This document shows, one piece after another, positions 28,119-37,607 of a DNA stretch of 64,000 nucleotides (positions within the stretch are counted from its first letter, which is position 1; each line of letters opens with the position of its first letter). Below the pieces are notes generated by a model. The model searched no databases and was not told the origin of the DNA. It was given only the letters and a program-made list of their open reading frames with translations. Where the stretch lies: assembly GCA_963783095.1 (NCBI GenBank), contig CAWAMR010000012.1, forward strand, positions 62,001 through 126,000, given 5' to 3'. The position numbers were made by a program, and so were the translations under genes. This DNA is from CAWAMR01 sp963783095. Its GTDB lineage: Bacteria; Planctomycetota; Planctomycetia; Gemmatales; Gemmataceae.

Positions 28119-28557
28119 CGGGAAGCTTTTCCGCGAGATGACGAAACTCTTCCGCCACGCCGAGCAATTGGCGATCCGTGGACTCCAACCGCTTGTCGAT
28201 CGCGGCCTGGAGGCAGTTCAGTTCGCTGCTCTCCTCCGCGGTTAGCCCGAGACTCCTGCTCTTTTGAATCAACTCGGCACGCCGATGATTCGAAATGTCC
28301 CACGCTTCTTCCTCGACGATCTGGTGCAGCACCTGGCTCAGAAGTTCATGTGCGGCTTGTTCGGCAGAGAGAGCTTTTGCCAAAGCCCGTCGTCGCAGAT
28401 GTTCGGCCAGCGCCTCATCCAGCGAAATGGTCAAATGCACGGCCTTGTCTCCTGGTTCTTGCAGGCATTCGATGACCTTATGGCCCTCGAATACCTTCTC
28501 CTGAAGTTGAGTTCCTTGATATTCTACTCGAACTATCCGGTCACTGATCCAGATCAA
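28102..28557 (-). CDS. Possible antitoxin-like partner of the HNH nuclease
   Basis: A 151-residue cytoplasmic protein that I cannot name. The N-terminal strand DRIVRVEYQGTQLQ is followed by AVHLTISLDEALAEHLRRRA, which resembles a ribbon-helix-helix DNA-binding unit. A long helical region with LGLTAEESSELNCLQAAID comes next. The likely start is TTG 28557, which overlaps the 3' end of the upstream cytochrome gene. Its own end overlaps the HNH gene. The RHH-like segment and coupling to a nuclease suggest a toxin-antitoxin-like pair, but this is inference from arrangement only. Confidence 0.55.
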   Translation of the reverse strand: MIWISDRIVRVEYQGTQLQEKVFEGHKVIECLQEPGDKAVHLTISLDEALAEHLRRRALAKALSAEQAAHELLSQVLHQIVEEEAWDISNHRRAELIQKSRSLGLTAEESSELNCLQAAIDKRLESTDRQLLGVAEEFRHLAEKLPDATKP

Positions 28558-29915
28558 TCTGAAACTTCTCCTTGAGTTGCCGTCGGCCTTTTGATTCGGA
28601 GACCGTCAACACAAAGTTCACCAGTTCCCAGATCTTGTCCTTGTGCTCAGCGAGCTCCACGAGGTTGGGACGGAACTGATTGTGGGCCGGCATATTGCTG
28701 CCTGGGATACCACCGAATATCCGATCGTAGATCTGTACCGGCTCCCGGCCGCCGCGCAAAATCGGCAGCGTCAGGTCGCGAGCGCGAACCACGTTGCCCC
28801 AGTCGTCGAATTTGAAATTATCTTGTCTGCCCAATTGAAAGTGACAGGCCGCACAACCCGCCCCCGGACTTGGCATCTGCTGTGAACAATTTGTAACCAT
28901 CGGCGGCGGATTCCAGTCGTTTTTCTTCCGTGGTGTAGGGATTGGGGTCAGGCTCGATGGGGTTCTTCTCGGACTTTATCCAGTTTCGGCAAATGTTGGT
29001 GAATTCCGTGATGACCTGAGAGGTGATGGTGTCGTTGAAATTGCCGGTATCGTTCAGGACCATGCGACATGGTGCGATATTCGGATTCGCCACGCATGCT
29101 CAGATGAGTGACGTAACTGCTCACGGCCCGCACTTCTTCAGGCCTAAGCCCGATAAAGGAAGGCATTGGCGCACCATCCAGGCCGCGCATAATCGTGCGA
29201 TAGAGATCGTCGCGACGGGGTTTTCGGATGGCGACCTTATTCGGATCGCTAGAGATAAACTTGAAAATCCCCGGGCGATAATCGCGCGGAACCGGAATCA
29301 GGAATCGCCCATCGGGGCCGTTGCCATTACCCGTCAGGCCATGACATTGCTGGCAATAGTTCCGGAATACTCTGCCTCCAGATTCAAGCGTTTTCTCATC
29401 CAGTTGCAATTCTGCGGTCATCAGCTGCACCAATTCCAGATCGCCGCGCAGGTCAGCGATCTCGTTTTGCAACTCTGCGGTTTGATTCAGTGCCAGCTTC
29501 GCTTCTTTTTCGGCAATCCATTTTTCCAGCCGGGCCATCGCCTCGGCCGATTCGACCCTTGGTTTCTCCGGCGTACCAAACAACTTGTCCAGAATTTCTG
29601 CAAACTCCCGCCTTTCGGGTTCCGAGAGTTTCCGGGTATCGAGGACGACCTTGGTAGGAATCTGCGTGGCAAGAAGTTTGGCGGGCCCCGTCAAGGACTT
29701 CAGATCGCCGTTCAATTGTAAAATGGGTGGATAGCCCGCGTCGGAGTAACTCGTCAACAGTTCGGAGATGCTCAGATTTCCCGCGACCATCCAGTCGGAT
29801 CGAACCGGATAATAGGCCGGTATTTCAACCCCCGGCTTTGAGCCGGAACACATCCTGCAAGTCCGGTCAAGGTCAAAGGGACCAGGACTAATAAAATCAA
29901 TCCACAGCGATGCAT
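28541..29915 (-). CDS. Di-haem c-type cytochrome lipoprotein (frameshifted)
   Basis: An exported protein of about 455 residues. The minus strand at 29915 starts MHRCGLILLVLVPLTLTG and then LAGC, a classical lipobox, so it is probably a lipid-anchored periplasmic or outer-membrane protein. After an early shift near 29820 it carries a domain with FRNYCQQCHGLTGNGNG (first haem) and, after two more shifts near 29080 and 28880, GCAACHFQLG (second haem). A coiled-coil-like segment, MARLEKWIAEKEAKLAL, lies between. Di-haem c proteins of this design accept electrons from periplasmic dehydrogenases. It is divergent from the PQQ-propeller gene. Confidence 0.78.
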
Positions 29916-30050
29916 TGGGGGCCTCGATCCTGATCGATCTCGAGAAACGCAAAGAAAATTCTTGTGCTTTTGGCGAAAGAGTCAAGAATGAGAAGGAAGG
30001 CCCAAAAGTTTCCAATCGGTGCGGAGCCTGCTTGAGTGCGGATACGCAAC

Positions 30051-33000
30051 ATGAATGATCGCATCCGGGGTGTCGTGATACTGTTCGTCGTGCTGGCGCT
30101 TTCAAGCCGCGGCCGGGCCAACCACCCGTTTTCAATACCGCGCCAACCAGTACGGAAGTGAGTATTGAGGAGGCCGACCAGAAGGCTTCTGCCGGTGCCT
30201 GGCTCGATGCGCTGGAACAATATCAACGGATCCTCGACACTGTTCCGGATGCTCTGGTTCCCGTCGAGCGCATCGCGTGCCAGCCTGCTGGGTTTCGCAG
30301 AGGCCGGTGGCGCGAGTTGCCTGATGTTGCCGGCTCCCCGGAATCACTGGATGCCGGCACGATGGGTTTGTCATCTCCATCTATCTCAGATGCCTGTCGC
30401 GGCGAGAAAAATTTATCGAGAGCGGGTCGATGCTCAGGCATTGAAACGATTCCAACAAGCAAAAGTATCGGCCGACGACGGGCAACTCAAGGGATTGCTC
30501 GCCGATTTTTTCTGTAGCACGGCCAGCAAGGATGCCATCCTGCTTCTGGCGAGCCGGGCATTTGAACGCGCTCAGTTTGAACGGCGCAAAATTACTGGTC
30601 GATGCTCCATCCGCTTTGGGATGTTGCACCAGTGCCGCTTACGGTCCTGAGTTATCCCGATCCTAAGAGTGATCCGGCCGCGATCCGGGCCAGGTTGATC
30701 TTGGTCAGGCTTTTTCGACAGGATTGGGCCGGTGCGCGACGACAACTGCAAATCTTTCGCAAGGCGTACCCCGACGCCAGGGGTTTGCTGGCAGGGCGGG
30801 AAAGCGGCACTACGTGGAGACGCTCGATCGGCTCCTGGAGCCCGCCAACAAACCCCAAACCACCATCGCCGCAGCTGTGACCGATCGTTGGGACAGTTTT
30901 GGAAGTAATCCGACTCGAAACAGTTTTGTGACAGGAAAACTTCCCTATTATTGGCCGGACCAGCCGACCTGGCGGATGAGGATACCGAAGTCATCGTGTT
31001 CAGCGCCCATTCGTAACGGATGAAGTACCCCCGCCAACCGACCACCCGCGGGATTGGCCTTTCAACCTGTGATCGCCCATCGAAAAGCTTTCTTGGCGGA
31101 TGCGACCACGATTTATGCCTACGACCTGATGACCGGTAATCGGTCGGTCGTCTTCGACCTTCGGAAAACCGTAACGATCCCCGGCATCGACGGCCGATTA
31201 CCGGTTCGGACGCCTCTGCGCTATACTCTTAGTATCGCAGAGGATCATCTCTACGCTCGACTCGGGACTCAGAACCTGCACAGTTCGCAGAACGAGGCAG
31301 CGGAAGAACTTCAAAATTACAGTTGTGTTGTGTGTCTTGGTCCGCTTCGAGCCGGTAACGAAAAGGCGATTCCGCTACGGTGGACGATGGAGCCGCCCAG
31401 CAATTTGAAAGATTCTTCTCCCATCTTTGAAGGCACGCCAGTTGTTGAGGGAAATCGCATTTATGCCTTGCTGTCGCGCACGGTCGGCGGCGACTCGATC
31501 TCGACGGTTGTGTGTTATCAGAATCCCGATCGGCACGAAAAACCCGAGGTTCTCTGGCAAAAGGACGTCGGCAAATCAGCGCTCATTCCCTCGTCGGAAA
31601 GTTTAACGACGCAGCAATTGCTCACACTGGCAGATTCTCAGATTCTCTACTGCAATAACTTGGGGAGCATACTTGCACTCGATGCCGGCAGCGGACGGTT
31701 CAAATGGGCTTACCAATATAGATCTCTTGAGAGAAATCGTTCGCCCTCTACGATGGAATTGTGTCCATGTCTAGTCGCTGCGGGTCGAGTGTTCGCAGCA
31801 CCGACCGACTCCAATTCCATCTTTTGCCTGGACATCCAGAGCGGCCGAGCGCTGTGGGAACACGAAGGCGTGGAAGGGACGCAATTTCTGGGCGTGGTGC
31901 GCGATCTTCTGATTTGCAGCGTGCGCGGGCCGGTCAAGGGGCTTCGCGCCATCGACACGACCGGAAACGTAGCGTGGAGCCACCACGATGATGGTGGCGA
32001 ATCCACTTTCGGAACCGGCTTCGTCACGCCCGAAGTTGTTTTGTGGCCGACCAAACACGGGTTGCACTTTCTCCGTCCAAGCAATGGCACGGCGATCCGC
32101 CAGCCGATTTCCGGACCATTCGGAAATCTCTGCTATGCGGATGGCTTTCTCGTCGTCACCACACCGACGGAGATTTGGGGCTACGTTGCCGAGCGCCATT
32201 TTTTGAACTCCCGTAAAGGCGCTGTGGATGCCGACCCCGCCGACTCCCATGCCCAAATGCAACTGGCGCTGGCCGAAGCCGATGCAGGTTTATTCGCGGA
32301 GGCGATGAAACGATTTCAACGGGTCGGAAAGAATCCTTCTCTGGCAAACGAAGCAACCTGTCGTTGGCGCGAGCTGGTTACGGATCAGCTCCACCAGGCT
32401 ATCCTTGCGCGATAACGGCATGATCTCGACCATCCTGCAAAATCCCGATGTCCTGAGCGACGAGGAAACGAAAGTCATGGCTCAACTCGCGCAGATGGGA
32501 CGTTGCTTGTCCACGAACGATCGCGATCGCGCCAGGCAATTGCTCCACGAGATTTGCAAGATTCCCGGTGCCGCCCGTATTGCTGTCCGCGATGAAAACA
32601 ATTCTCTGCGACGAATCGATGCCATCGCCCATACCTTCCTGGCACAGCTGGGAGAAAAGATTCCCCGGACTGAAAACGCCGGATGGCAAGTTGCCTTCCC
32701 GGTGTCTATCACGGTTCCGGATACCTGCTGCGATCGCTCAACCGCTATCGGAGGATTGGTCCGGCATCGGTTGCCTTTGGCGGGCATGAGCGACCATTTG
32801 GTCGCAACTTCTTACGCCGCGGCCGGGCGGGAGATTTACCGATTCGATCCTGCGCAAGAACAGATGACCCGCATCGGGGCCGGACCATTCGCGCCCGCGT
32901 ACGCAGAAGAATTCGGAGATGTCGTAATCGTCGCAGGCTCTGAAGGAATCGCGTCGCTGCGTCTAAGCGATGGGCAGATCCAGTGGCAATTCGTTCCATC

Positions 33001-34130
33001 GGGAACCTTCGCGATCGGCATGGATCACCCGGAAATCCCCGGCGAACTGGTTCCTTTACTATCTCTGCGGAGTGTGTTTCAACCGAGCCAATCACCTCGA
33101 CTCAGTGCCTTTCGTCGAGTCGGCGACCGGATCTTTTGCCTCGTCGATGAAGGCGAATTCCTTTGCTTGAACCTATCCGATGGGACTACGGGCTGGAATC
33201 GAGCCGGCCCGACGGCACGAGCGAGTTCACGACCTTGGGGAAAAATACCATCCCTATTATCGAGCAACGCCAAAATACCTCGTCACTCAACTTTCGACCG
33301 GGAAACTGCAAGTCCTCTCGGAGGGAGCGGTTTCATTTTCGCTGCCGACGACTCGAGAACCCTGGATTCAAGATCCGATCGCGCTCAATAGCGACGAGGT
33401 AATCCTGGCCATTGATCCGGAGACGATCATCTGCCTTCATCTGTATTCCAAGAGGATTGTCTGGAAGAAGAGCATTCCCTACCCAGCCAGTGCTTCGGGC
33501 GAATATCCTCAACTCAGGCTGCACGACAAACATCTGCTGGTGAAGTGGTCGCAGAATCACGGAGAGGAACTTGACTGCCTTGATGCGAGGACCGGCGAAC
33601 GTCTCTGGAAGGACGATGGGCTATTCCTGGGGCCGGTCTGCTGCGATTTGGACCTGGCGGGGATCGATGACGGGCAAATCTATCTGGCGCTTGGCGAGAA
33701 ACTTCACAGCATCGCGCTATCTACAGGAAAAGTCACTGCCCGCTTTTTGGTTCCCGAAATCGGGGAAAGCTCGTGGAAGGTCCATGTGATGAAATCGTCG
33801 CTGCTGCTTCATCCGCCGACGGCATTGCCGAAAACCTCGACCCGCAATCGTAATCACGAGCTGTCTGCTTCGGATCTCAACCCGACTCGACTGACAAGAT
33901 TCCTGATGAGTCGATATGATGGTTGGATGAGTCGAACCCTCCCCGTACTGGTCGTCGATCGCGCGGACGGGCAGCTTCTGCAACGATTTTGTTTGCCGGG
34001 AAGCGGTCCAGCGGCTTCTGTTCACTCCTTTAAGAATGGTTATTGTGTCATGACCGGTGAGCGAGCCTATTGGTTGTCTGCAACAGCGCAGCACAATAAA
34101 GACGCGGTGAAAGATCGTGACAAGAACTAA
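30051..34130 (+). CDS. Giant secreted PQQ-binding-like beta-propeller protein (heavily frameshifted)
   Basis: An exported protein of about 1350 residues. The ATG at 30051 begins MNDRIRGVVILFVVLALSS, a signal peptide. A helical TPR-like region (EADQKASAGAWLDALEQYQ) comes first, then two long sets of BamB/PQQ-type propeller blades, for example GSILALDAGSGRFKWAYQY, FCLDIQSGRALWEHEG, IICLHLYSKRIVWKKSIPYP and LDCLDARTGERLWKDDG. Between the two sets lies another TPR-like stretch (QMQLALAEADAGLFAEAMKR). About seven frame changes are required, the clearest near 30115, 30245, 31020, 32405 and 33240. It may be a scaffold or electron-transfer protein. It is divergently transcribed from the di-haem lipoprotein gene. 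Confidence 0.72.
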
Positions 34131-34234
34131 CCGCAAAGTCACAGGGCACCAGCCAATGACCCGCCCAAGAATTAACCATGAGCGACCCCCTTGACGTGAC
34201 CCACATCAGAAGAGGCTGGTCCCGCCCGCGGAAA

Positions 34235-34318
34235 GTCAGGCAAGCGAGACGCTTGCCCTACGTTGCGGGCGGAACGTGGCATTTATCGTTCGTAGGGCAA
34301 GCGTCTCGCTTGCCTGAC
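34235..34318. repeat. Perfect-arm palindromic element
   Basis: The arms at 34235-34262 (GTCAGGCAAGCGAGACGCTT, then GCCCTACG) and 34291-34318 are exact inverted copies of 28 bp around a 28-bp centre. Each arm is itself nearly self-complementary (GGCAAGCGAGACGCTTGCC). It lies in the gene-free stretch 34131-34494 between the propeller gene and moxR. Nothing else is recognisable there except a lone TATAAT at 34408, which lacks a well-spaced -35 box. Confidence 0.85.
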
Positions 34319-34494
34319 TTCGTCGGCGCATCGGGGTCAATTGTTAGCGGCTTTCCATCACAATCGGTGTCTGCTACGAAGCAAGGGGTTTGACGCGAAT
34401 TGTAACATATAATGGCCTCTAGGCAGGAAAGCAGGAAAAAAACAAGCCCTCAACAATCTTGGGTCTATTTCGATCGCCTTTGGGAGAGACTGGT

Positions 34495-35538
34495 TTGGCA
34501 AGTCAATTTGATGAACTGATACTTGTTGACGAACAAGACCTCGCCGCCGATGCCGCGGCCGTGGAACACTTGCGCGACTGTGCTCACCGCATTCTGACGG
34601 AATGTGCCAAGATCATCGTCGGCCAGAAAATCATTCTCGAACAGTTGCTCATCGCCCTGCTCGCGAAAGGCCACTGCCTGCTCGTCGGCGTACCCGGGCT
34701 GGCGAAGACCTTGATGATCCGGACGCTCGCGGATGCGCTGAATCTCAGTTTTAGTCGAATCCAGTTTACTCCGGACTTGATGCCGTCCGACATCACCGGG
34801 ACCGACCTTCTCCAGGAAGACAAGGCCACCGGTCAACGCTCCTTCAAATTCGTGCATGGACCGCTCTTTGCCAATGTCATTCTGGCCGATGAGATCAACC
34901 GCACTCCTCCCAAGACGCAATCCGCTCTTCTCGAAGCGATGGCGGAACATCAGGTCACCGTCAGCGGTAATCGGCACCGTTTGCCGGAGCCTTTCTTCGT
35001 ACTGGCGACGCAGAATCCCATCGAGCAGGAAGGAACGTATCCGCTTCCCGAAGCGCAACAAGACCGGTTCATGTTCAACATCAAGGTCGATTATCCAACC
35101 GAAGACGAAGAATATCGCATCGTCGAAGCCACGACCTCTTTCCGACGAGCCAGGGTCGATCGGGTTGTTTCGGGTGAAGAGCTGTTGCGGATGCAAGATG
35201 TCGTTCGCCAGGTTCCCGCGGCGGGGCACCTGATCCGCTACGCCATGAAACTGGCCCGGCTCACCCGGCCCGAACAAGGGGATGTACCCGACTTTATTCG
35301 GAATTACGTCAACTGGGGTGCCGGCCCGCGTGCCAGCCAAAATCTGATTCTCGCGGCCAAGGCCCGCGCTGTCCTGCATGGCCGGTCTTACGTCTCTTCC
35401 GAAGATATTCGCGCGGTCGCTGCACCGGTGCTTCGACATCGCATCATCACGAACTTCAATGCCGAAGCGGATGGTGTGAAGCCCGATGACATAGTCAAAC
35501 GCCTCGTGGAACTGGTAGGGCGAGGCTCGGACGAATGA
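34495..35538 (+). CDS. MoxR-family AAA+ ATPase (cluster 2)
   Basis: A cytoplasmic AAA+ ATPase of about 347 residues. Walker A is GVPGLAKTLMIRTLADAL, followed by QFTPDLMPSDITGTDLL. Walker B is NVILADEINRTPPKTQSALLEAM. Sensor 1 is FVLATQNPIEQEGTYPLPEAQQDRF. The lid shows WGAGPRASQNLILAAKA. TTG 34495 is preferred over the farther TTG at 34459 because GGGAGAG lies about 8 bp upstream. It is the first gene of the classical MoxR-DUF58-BatA-VWA cluster and its stop overlaps the DUF58 start by 4 bp. The frame is intact. The partner is probably the DUF58 protein. Confidence 0.92.
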   Translation: MASQFDELILVDEQDLAADAAAVEHLRDCAHRILTECAKIIVGQKIILEQLLIALLAKGHCLLVGVPGLAKTLMIRTLADALNLSFSRIQFTPDLMPSDITGTDLLQEDKATGQRSFKFVHGPLFANVILADEINRTPPKTQSALLEAMAEHQVTVSGNRHRLPEPFFVLATQNPIEQEGTYPLPEAQQDRFMFNIKVDYPTEDEEYRIVEATTSFRRARVDRVVSGEELLRMQDVVRQVPAAGHLIRYAMKLARLTRPEQGDVPDFIRNYVNWGAGPRASQNLILAAKARAVLHGRSYVSSEDIRAVAAPVLRHRIITNFNAEADGVKPDDIVKRLVELVGRGSDE

Positions 35539-36413
35539 ATTACCTCAATGCCGAGACGCTGGCAAAAATCCGGGCACTGGAATTGCAAGCCCGCCAGGTG
35601 GTCAACGGCTATCTCGCCGGCATGCACCGCAGCGCACAACACGGTTTTGCCGTGGAATTCGCGCAACATCGGGAATATGCACCAGGGGATGATACCCGGC
35701 ACATCGACTGGAAGGTATTTGGACGAACCGAACGATACTTTCTGAAGCAGTATGAACTGGAAACCAATCTGGTTTGCTGGTTATTGGTCGATGCCAGCGA
35801 ATCGATGCGTTATGGTTCAGATTCTCGAACGAAATATGATTTTGCCTGTCTCATGGCCGCGTCGATGGCCTACCTGGTCTTGAAACAGGCCGACAGCATT
35901 GGCCTGGCAACCTTCGATAGTGAATTGCGACAATCGTTGCGAGCATCCGGCCATCCAGCGCAGCTTCAGGATGTGTTGCGGATTCTGGTAGCAGGGCCGT
36001 CGGCCGAGAAGTCGCGGATCGGCCGAGTCTTTCACGATGCAGCTGAGCGGTTCAATCGTCGTGGCGTGGTGATGGTCTTTAGTGATTTATTCGATGAGGT
36101 TGCCGAGCTGATCGTCGGCTTGAAACATCTTCGTCATCAGCGTCACGAAGTGGTGATCTTTCACCTTCTCGATCCCGCCGAGTTGGAGTTCCCGTTTCGA
36201 CAGGCGACCTTGTTTCGCGGATTGGAACAATGGCCGGAATTGCTCGCCGATCCCGTGGGCATTCGCGACGGTTACCTGGCGGAACTCAATTCATTCCTGA
36301 ATGACCTTCAGCGTGAATGCCGGATGAACAATTTCGATTACGTGCGGCTCCGAACCGATCAGGATGTGGGAAAGTGTCTGGCGGAGTATCTGGCCCGGCG
36401 AGCAGCACGCTAA
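35535..36413 (+). CDS. DUF58 domain protein (cluster 2)
   Basis: A 292-residue soluble protein. The DUF58 signature lies in FAQHREYAPGDDTRHIDWKV. The VWA-like metal-site region is WLLVDASESMRYGSDSRTK. No membrane segment is seen, unlike the cluster 1 homologue, so it is the short cytoplasmic type. Start ATG 35535 overlaps the moxR stop (ATGA), showing coupling. In related bacteria MoxR and DUF58 act together with BatA/VWA membrane proteins on envelope complexes. The frame is intact. The next gene of the usual cluster, batA, is displaced by an inserted YhcG-type gene. Confidence 0.9.
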   Translation: MNYLNAETLAKIRALELQARQVVNGYLAGMHRSAQHGFAVEFAQHREYAPGDDTRHIDWKVFGRTERYFLKQYELETNLVCWLLVDASESMRYGSDSRTKYDFACLMAASMAYLVLKQADSIGLATFDSELRQSLRASGHPAQLQDVLRILVAGPSAEKSRIGRVFHDAAERFNRRGVVMVFSDLFDEVAELIVGLKHLRHQRHEVVIFHLLDPAELEFPFRQATLFRGLEQWPELLADPVGIRDGYLAELNSFLNDLQRECRMNNFDYVRLRTDQDVGKCLAEYLARRAAR

Positions 36414-36427
36414 TCGAAGGAGCCCGG

Positions 36428-37522
36428 ATGAGCAAATCCTCCCAAAGAGCGAAAGCGATTCGTCCTGCCAAGGTGACGCGGCGGGGAGCTTCTTCAGCCG
36501 ATTTTGATGAGGTGATTGCCCTCATTGAGTCTGCTCGCTCTCGCGCCTTTGCCGCAGTCAACCAAGAACTGTTCGAATTGTACTGGCAGGTTGGCCAGTA
36601 CATCAGCAGAAAGATTGCCGACGACGGTTGGGGTGACGGAACCGTTGAGTCATTGGCCGACCACATTCAACGTTCTCAACCCGCAATCGGTGGATTCTCC
36701 ACGAGTAACCTTTGGCGAATGCGGCAGTTTTATGAGACATATCGAGGATTGCCAAAACTCGCAACACTGTTGCGAGAATTGTCCTGGAGCCATAATCTCG
36801 CAATCATGAGCCGTTGTAAACGAGATGAAGAACGCGAGTTTTACTTGCGTATGGCAAACAGAGAACGCTGGACTTTCCGGGAACTTCAGCGACAGCTTAA
36901 TGGAGCACTCTTTGAACGAACGGTCCTATCCCCGACAAAAGTCGCACCAACGGTGCGAGAAGTGCATCCCAGCGCATCCGAACTATTCAAGGATACGTAT
37001 CTCCTTGAATTCCTGGATCTTCCGCTCAAACATTCCGAGGCAGACCTGCAACGCGGCCTGGTCGAACAACTCAAACAATTCCTCATGGAACTGGGACGCG
37101 ACTTCTGTTTTGTCGGGAACCAATACCTGCTCCAAGTGGGCGGCAAAGATTTCTTCGTTGATCTGGTGCTCTTTCATCGTGGCCTGAACGCTCTGGTTGC
37201 TTTTGAACTCAAAGTCGAAGAATTCGAGCCTGGGCATCTGGGCCAGCTTGAATTCTACCTTGAAGCACTCGACCGCGATGTGCGAAAGTCTCACGAACAA
37301 CCGTCGATCGGCGTGCTGTTGTGTGCCACCAAGAACAATAGGGTCGTCGAGTATGCTCTGAGTCGATCGCTCTCTCCGGCGTTGGTTGCCGAGTACAAGA
37401 CCCAGTTGCCCAAAAAGAAGATGTTGCAAGCGAAGCTGAACGAGTTCTACCAGTTGGCCCAAGAAGAATCGGCATTGCAGGCAATCGCGGACAAGAAACC
37501 AAAGAAAAGCAGAAAAAAATGA
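36428..37522 (+). CDS. YhcG-type PDDEXK nuclease (DUF1016)
   Basis: A 364-residue cytoplasmic protein. The N-terminal DUF1016 helical domain holds LFELYWQVGQYISRKI and FSTSNLWRMRQFYETY. The C-terminal PDDEXK nuclease domain shows FVDLVLFHRGLNALVAFELK with the catalytic Asp and Glu-x-Lys, then GHLGQLEFYLEAL. A Lys-rich tail (KKPKKSRKK) ends it. It starts at ATG 36428 with AAGGAG just upstream, 14 bp after DUF58. YhcG proteins often accompany type I restriction systems or mobile DNA, yet no methylase or specificity gene is here. It interrupts an otherwise canonical MoxR-DUF58-BatA-VWA cluster, so it was probably inserted. Confidence 0.9.
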   Translation: MSKSSQRAKAIRPAKVTRRGASSADFDEVIALIESARSRAFAAVNQELFELYWQVGQYISRKIADDGWGDGTVESLADHIQRSQPAIGGFSTSNLWRMRQFYETYRGLPKLATLLRELSWSHNLAIMSRCKRDEEREFYLRMANRERWTFRELQRQLNGALFERTVLSPTKVAPTVREVHPSASELFKDTYLLEFLDLPLKHSEADLQRGLVEQLKQFLMELGRDFCFVGNQYLLQVGGKDFFVDLVLFHRGLNALVAFELKVEEFEPGHLGQLEFYLEALDRDVRKSHEQPSIGVLLCATKNNRVVEYALSRSLSPALVAEYKTQLPKKKMLQAKLNEFYQLAQEESALQAIADKKPKKSRKK

Positions 37523-37607
37523 CCTTGTCACTCGTGAGCGATGACCAACCAATGTTTTGGCATTTTCCCGCAACCCGCGCCCCGCATCCCGAATAAGATA
37601 ATTCCAC

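Noticed and set aside
34390..34413. Strong sigma-70 promoter (TTGACG and TATAAT) before moxR
   Set aside because: The boxes are only 12 bp apart, too close for a normal promoter, so only the -10-like box is mentioned.
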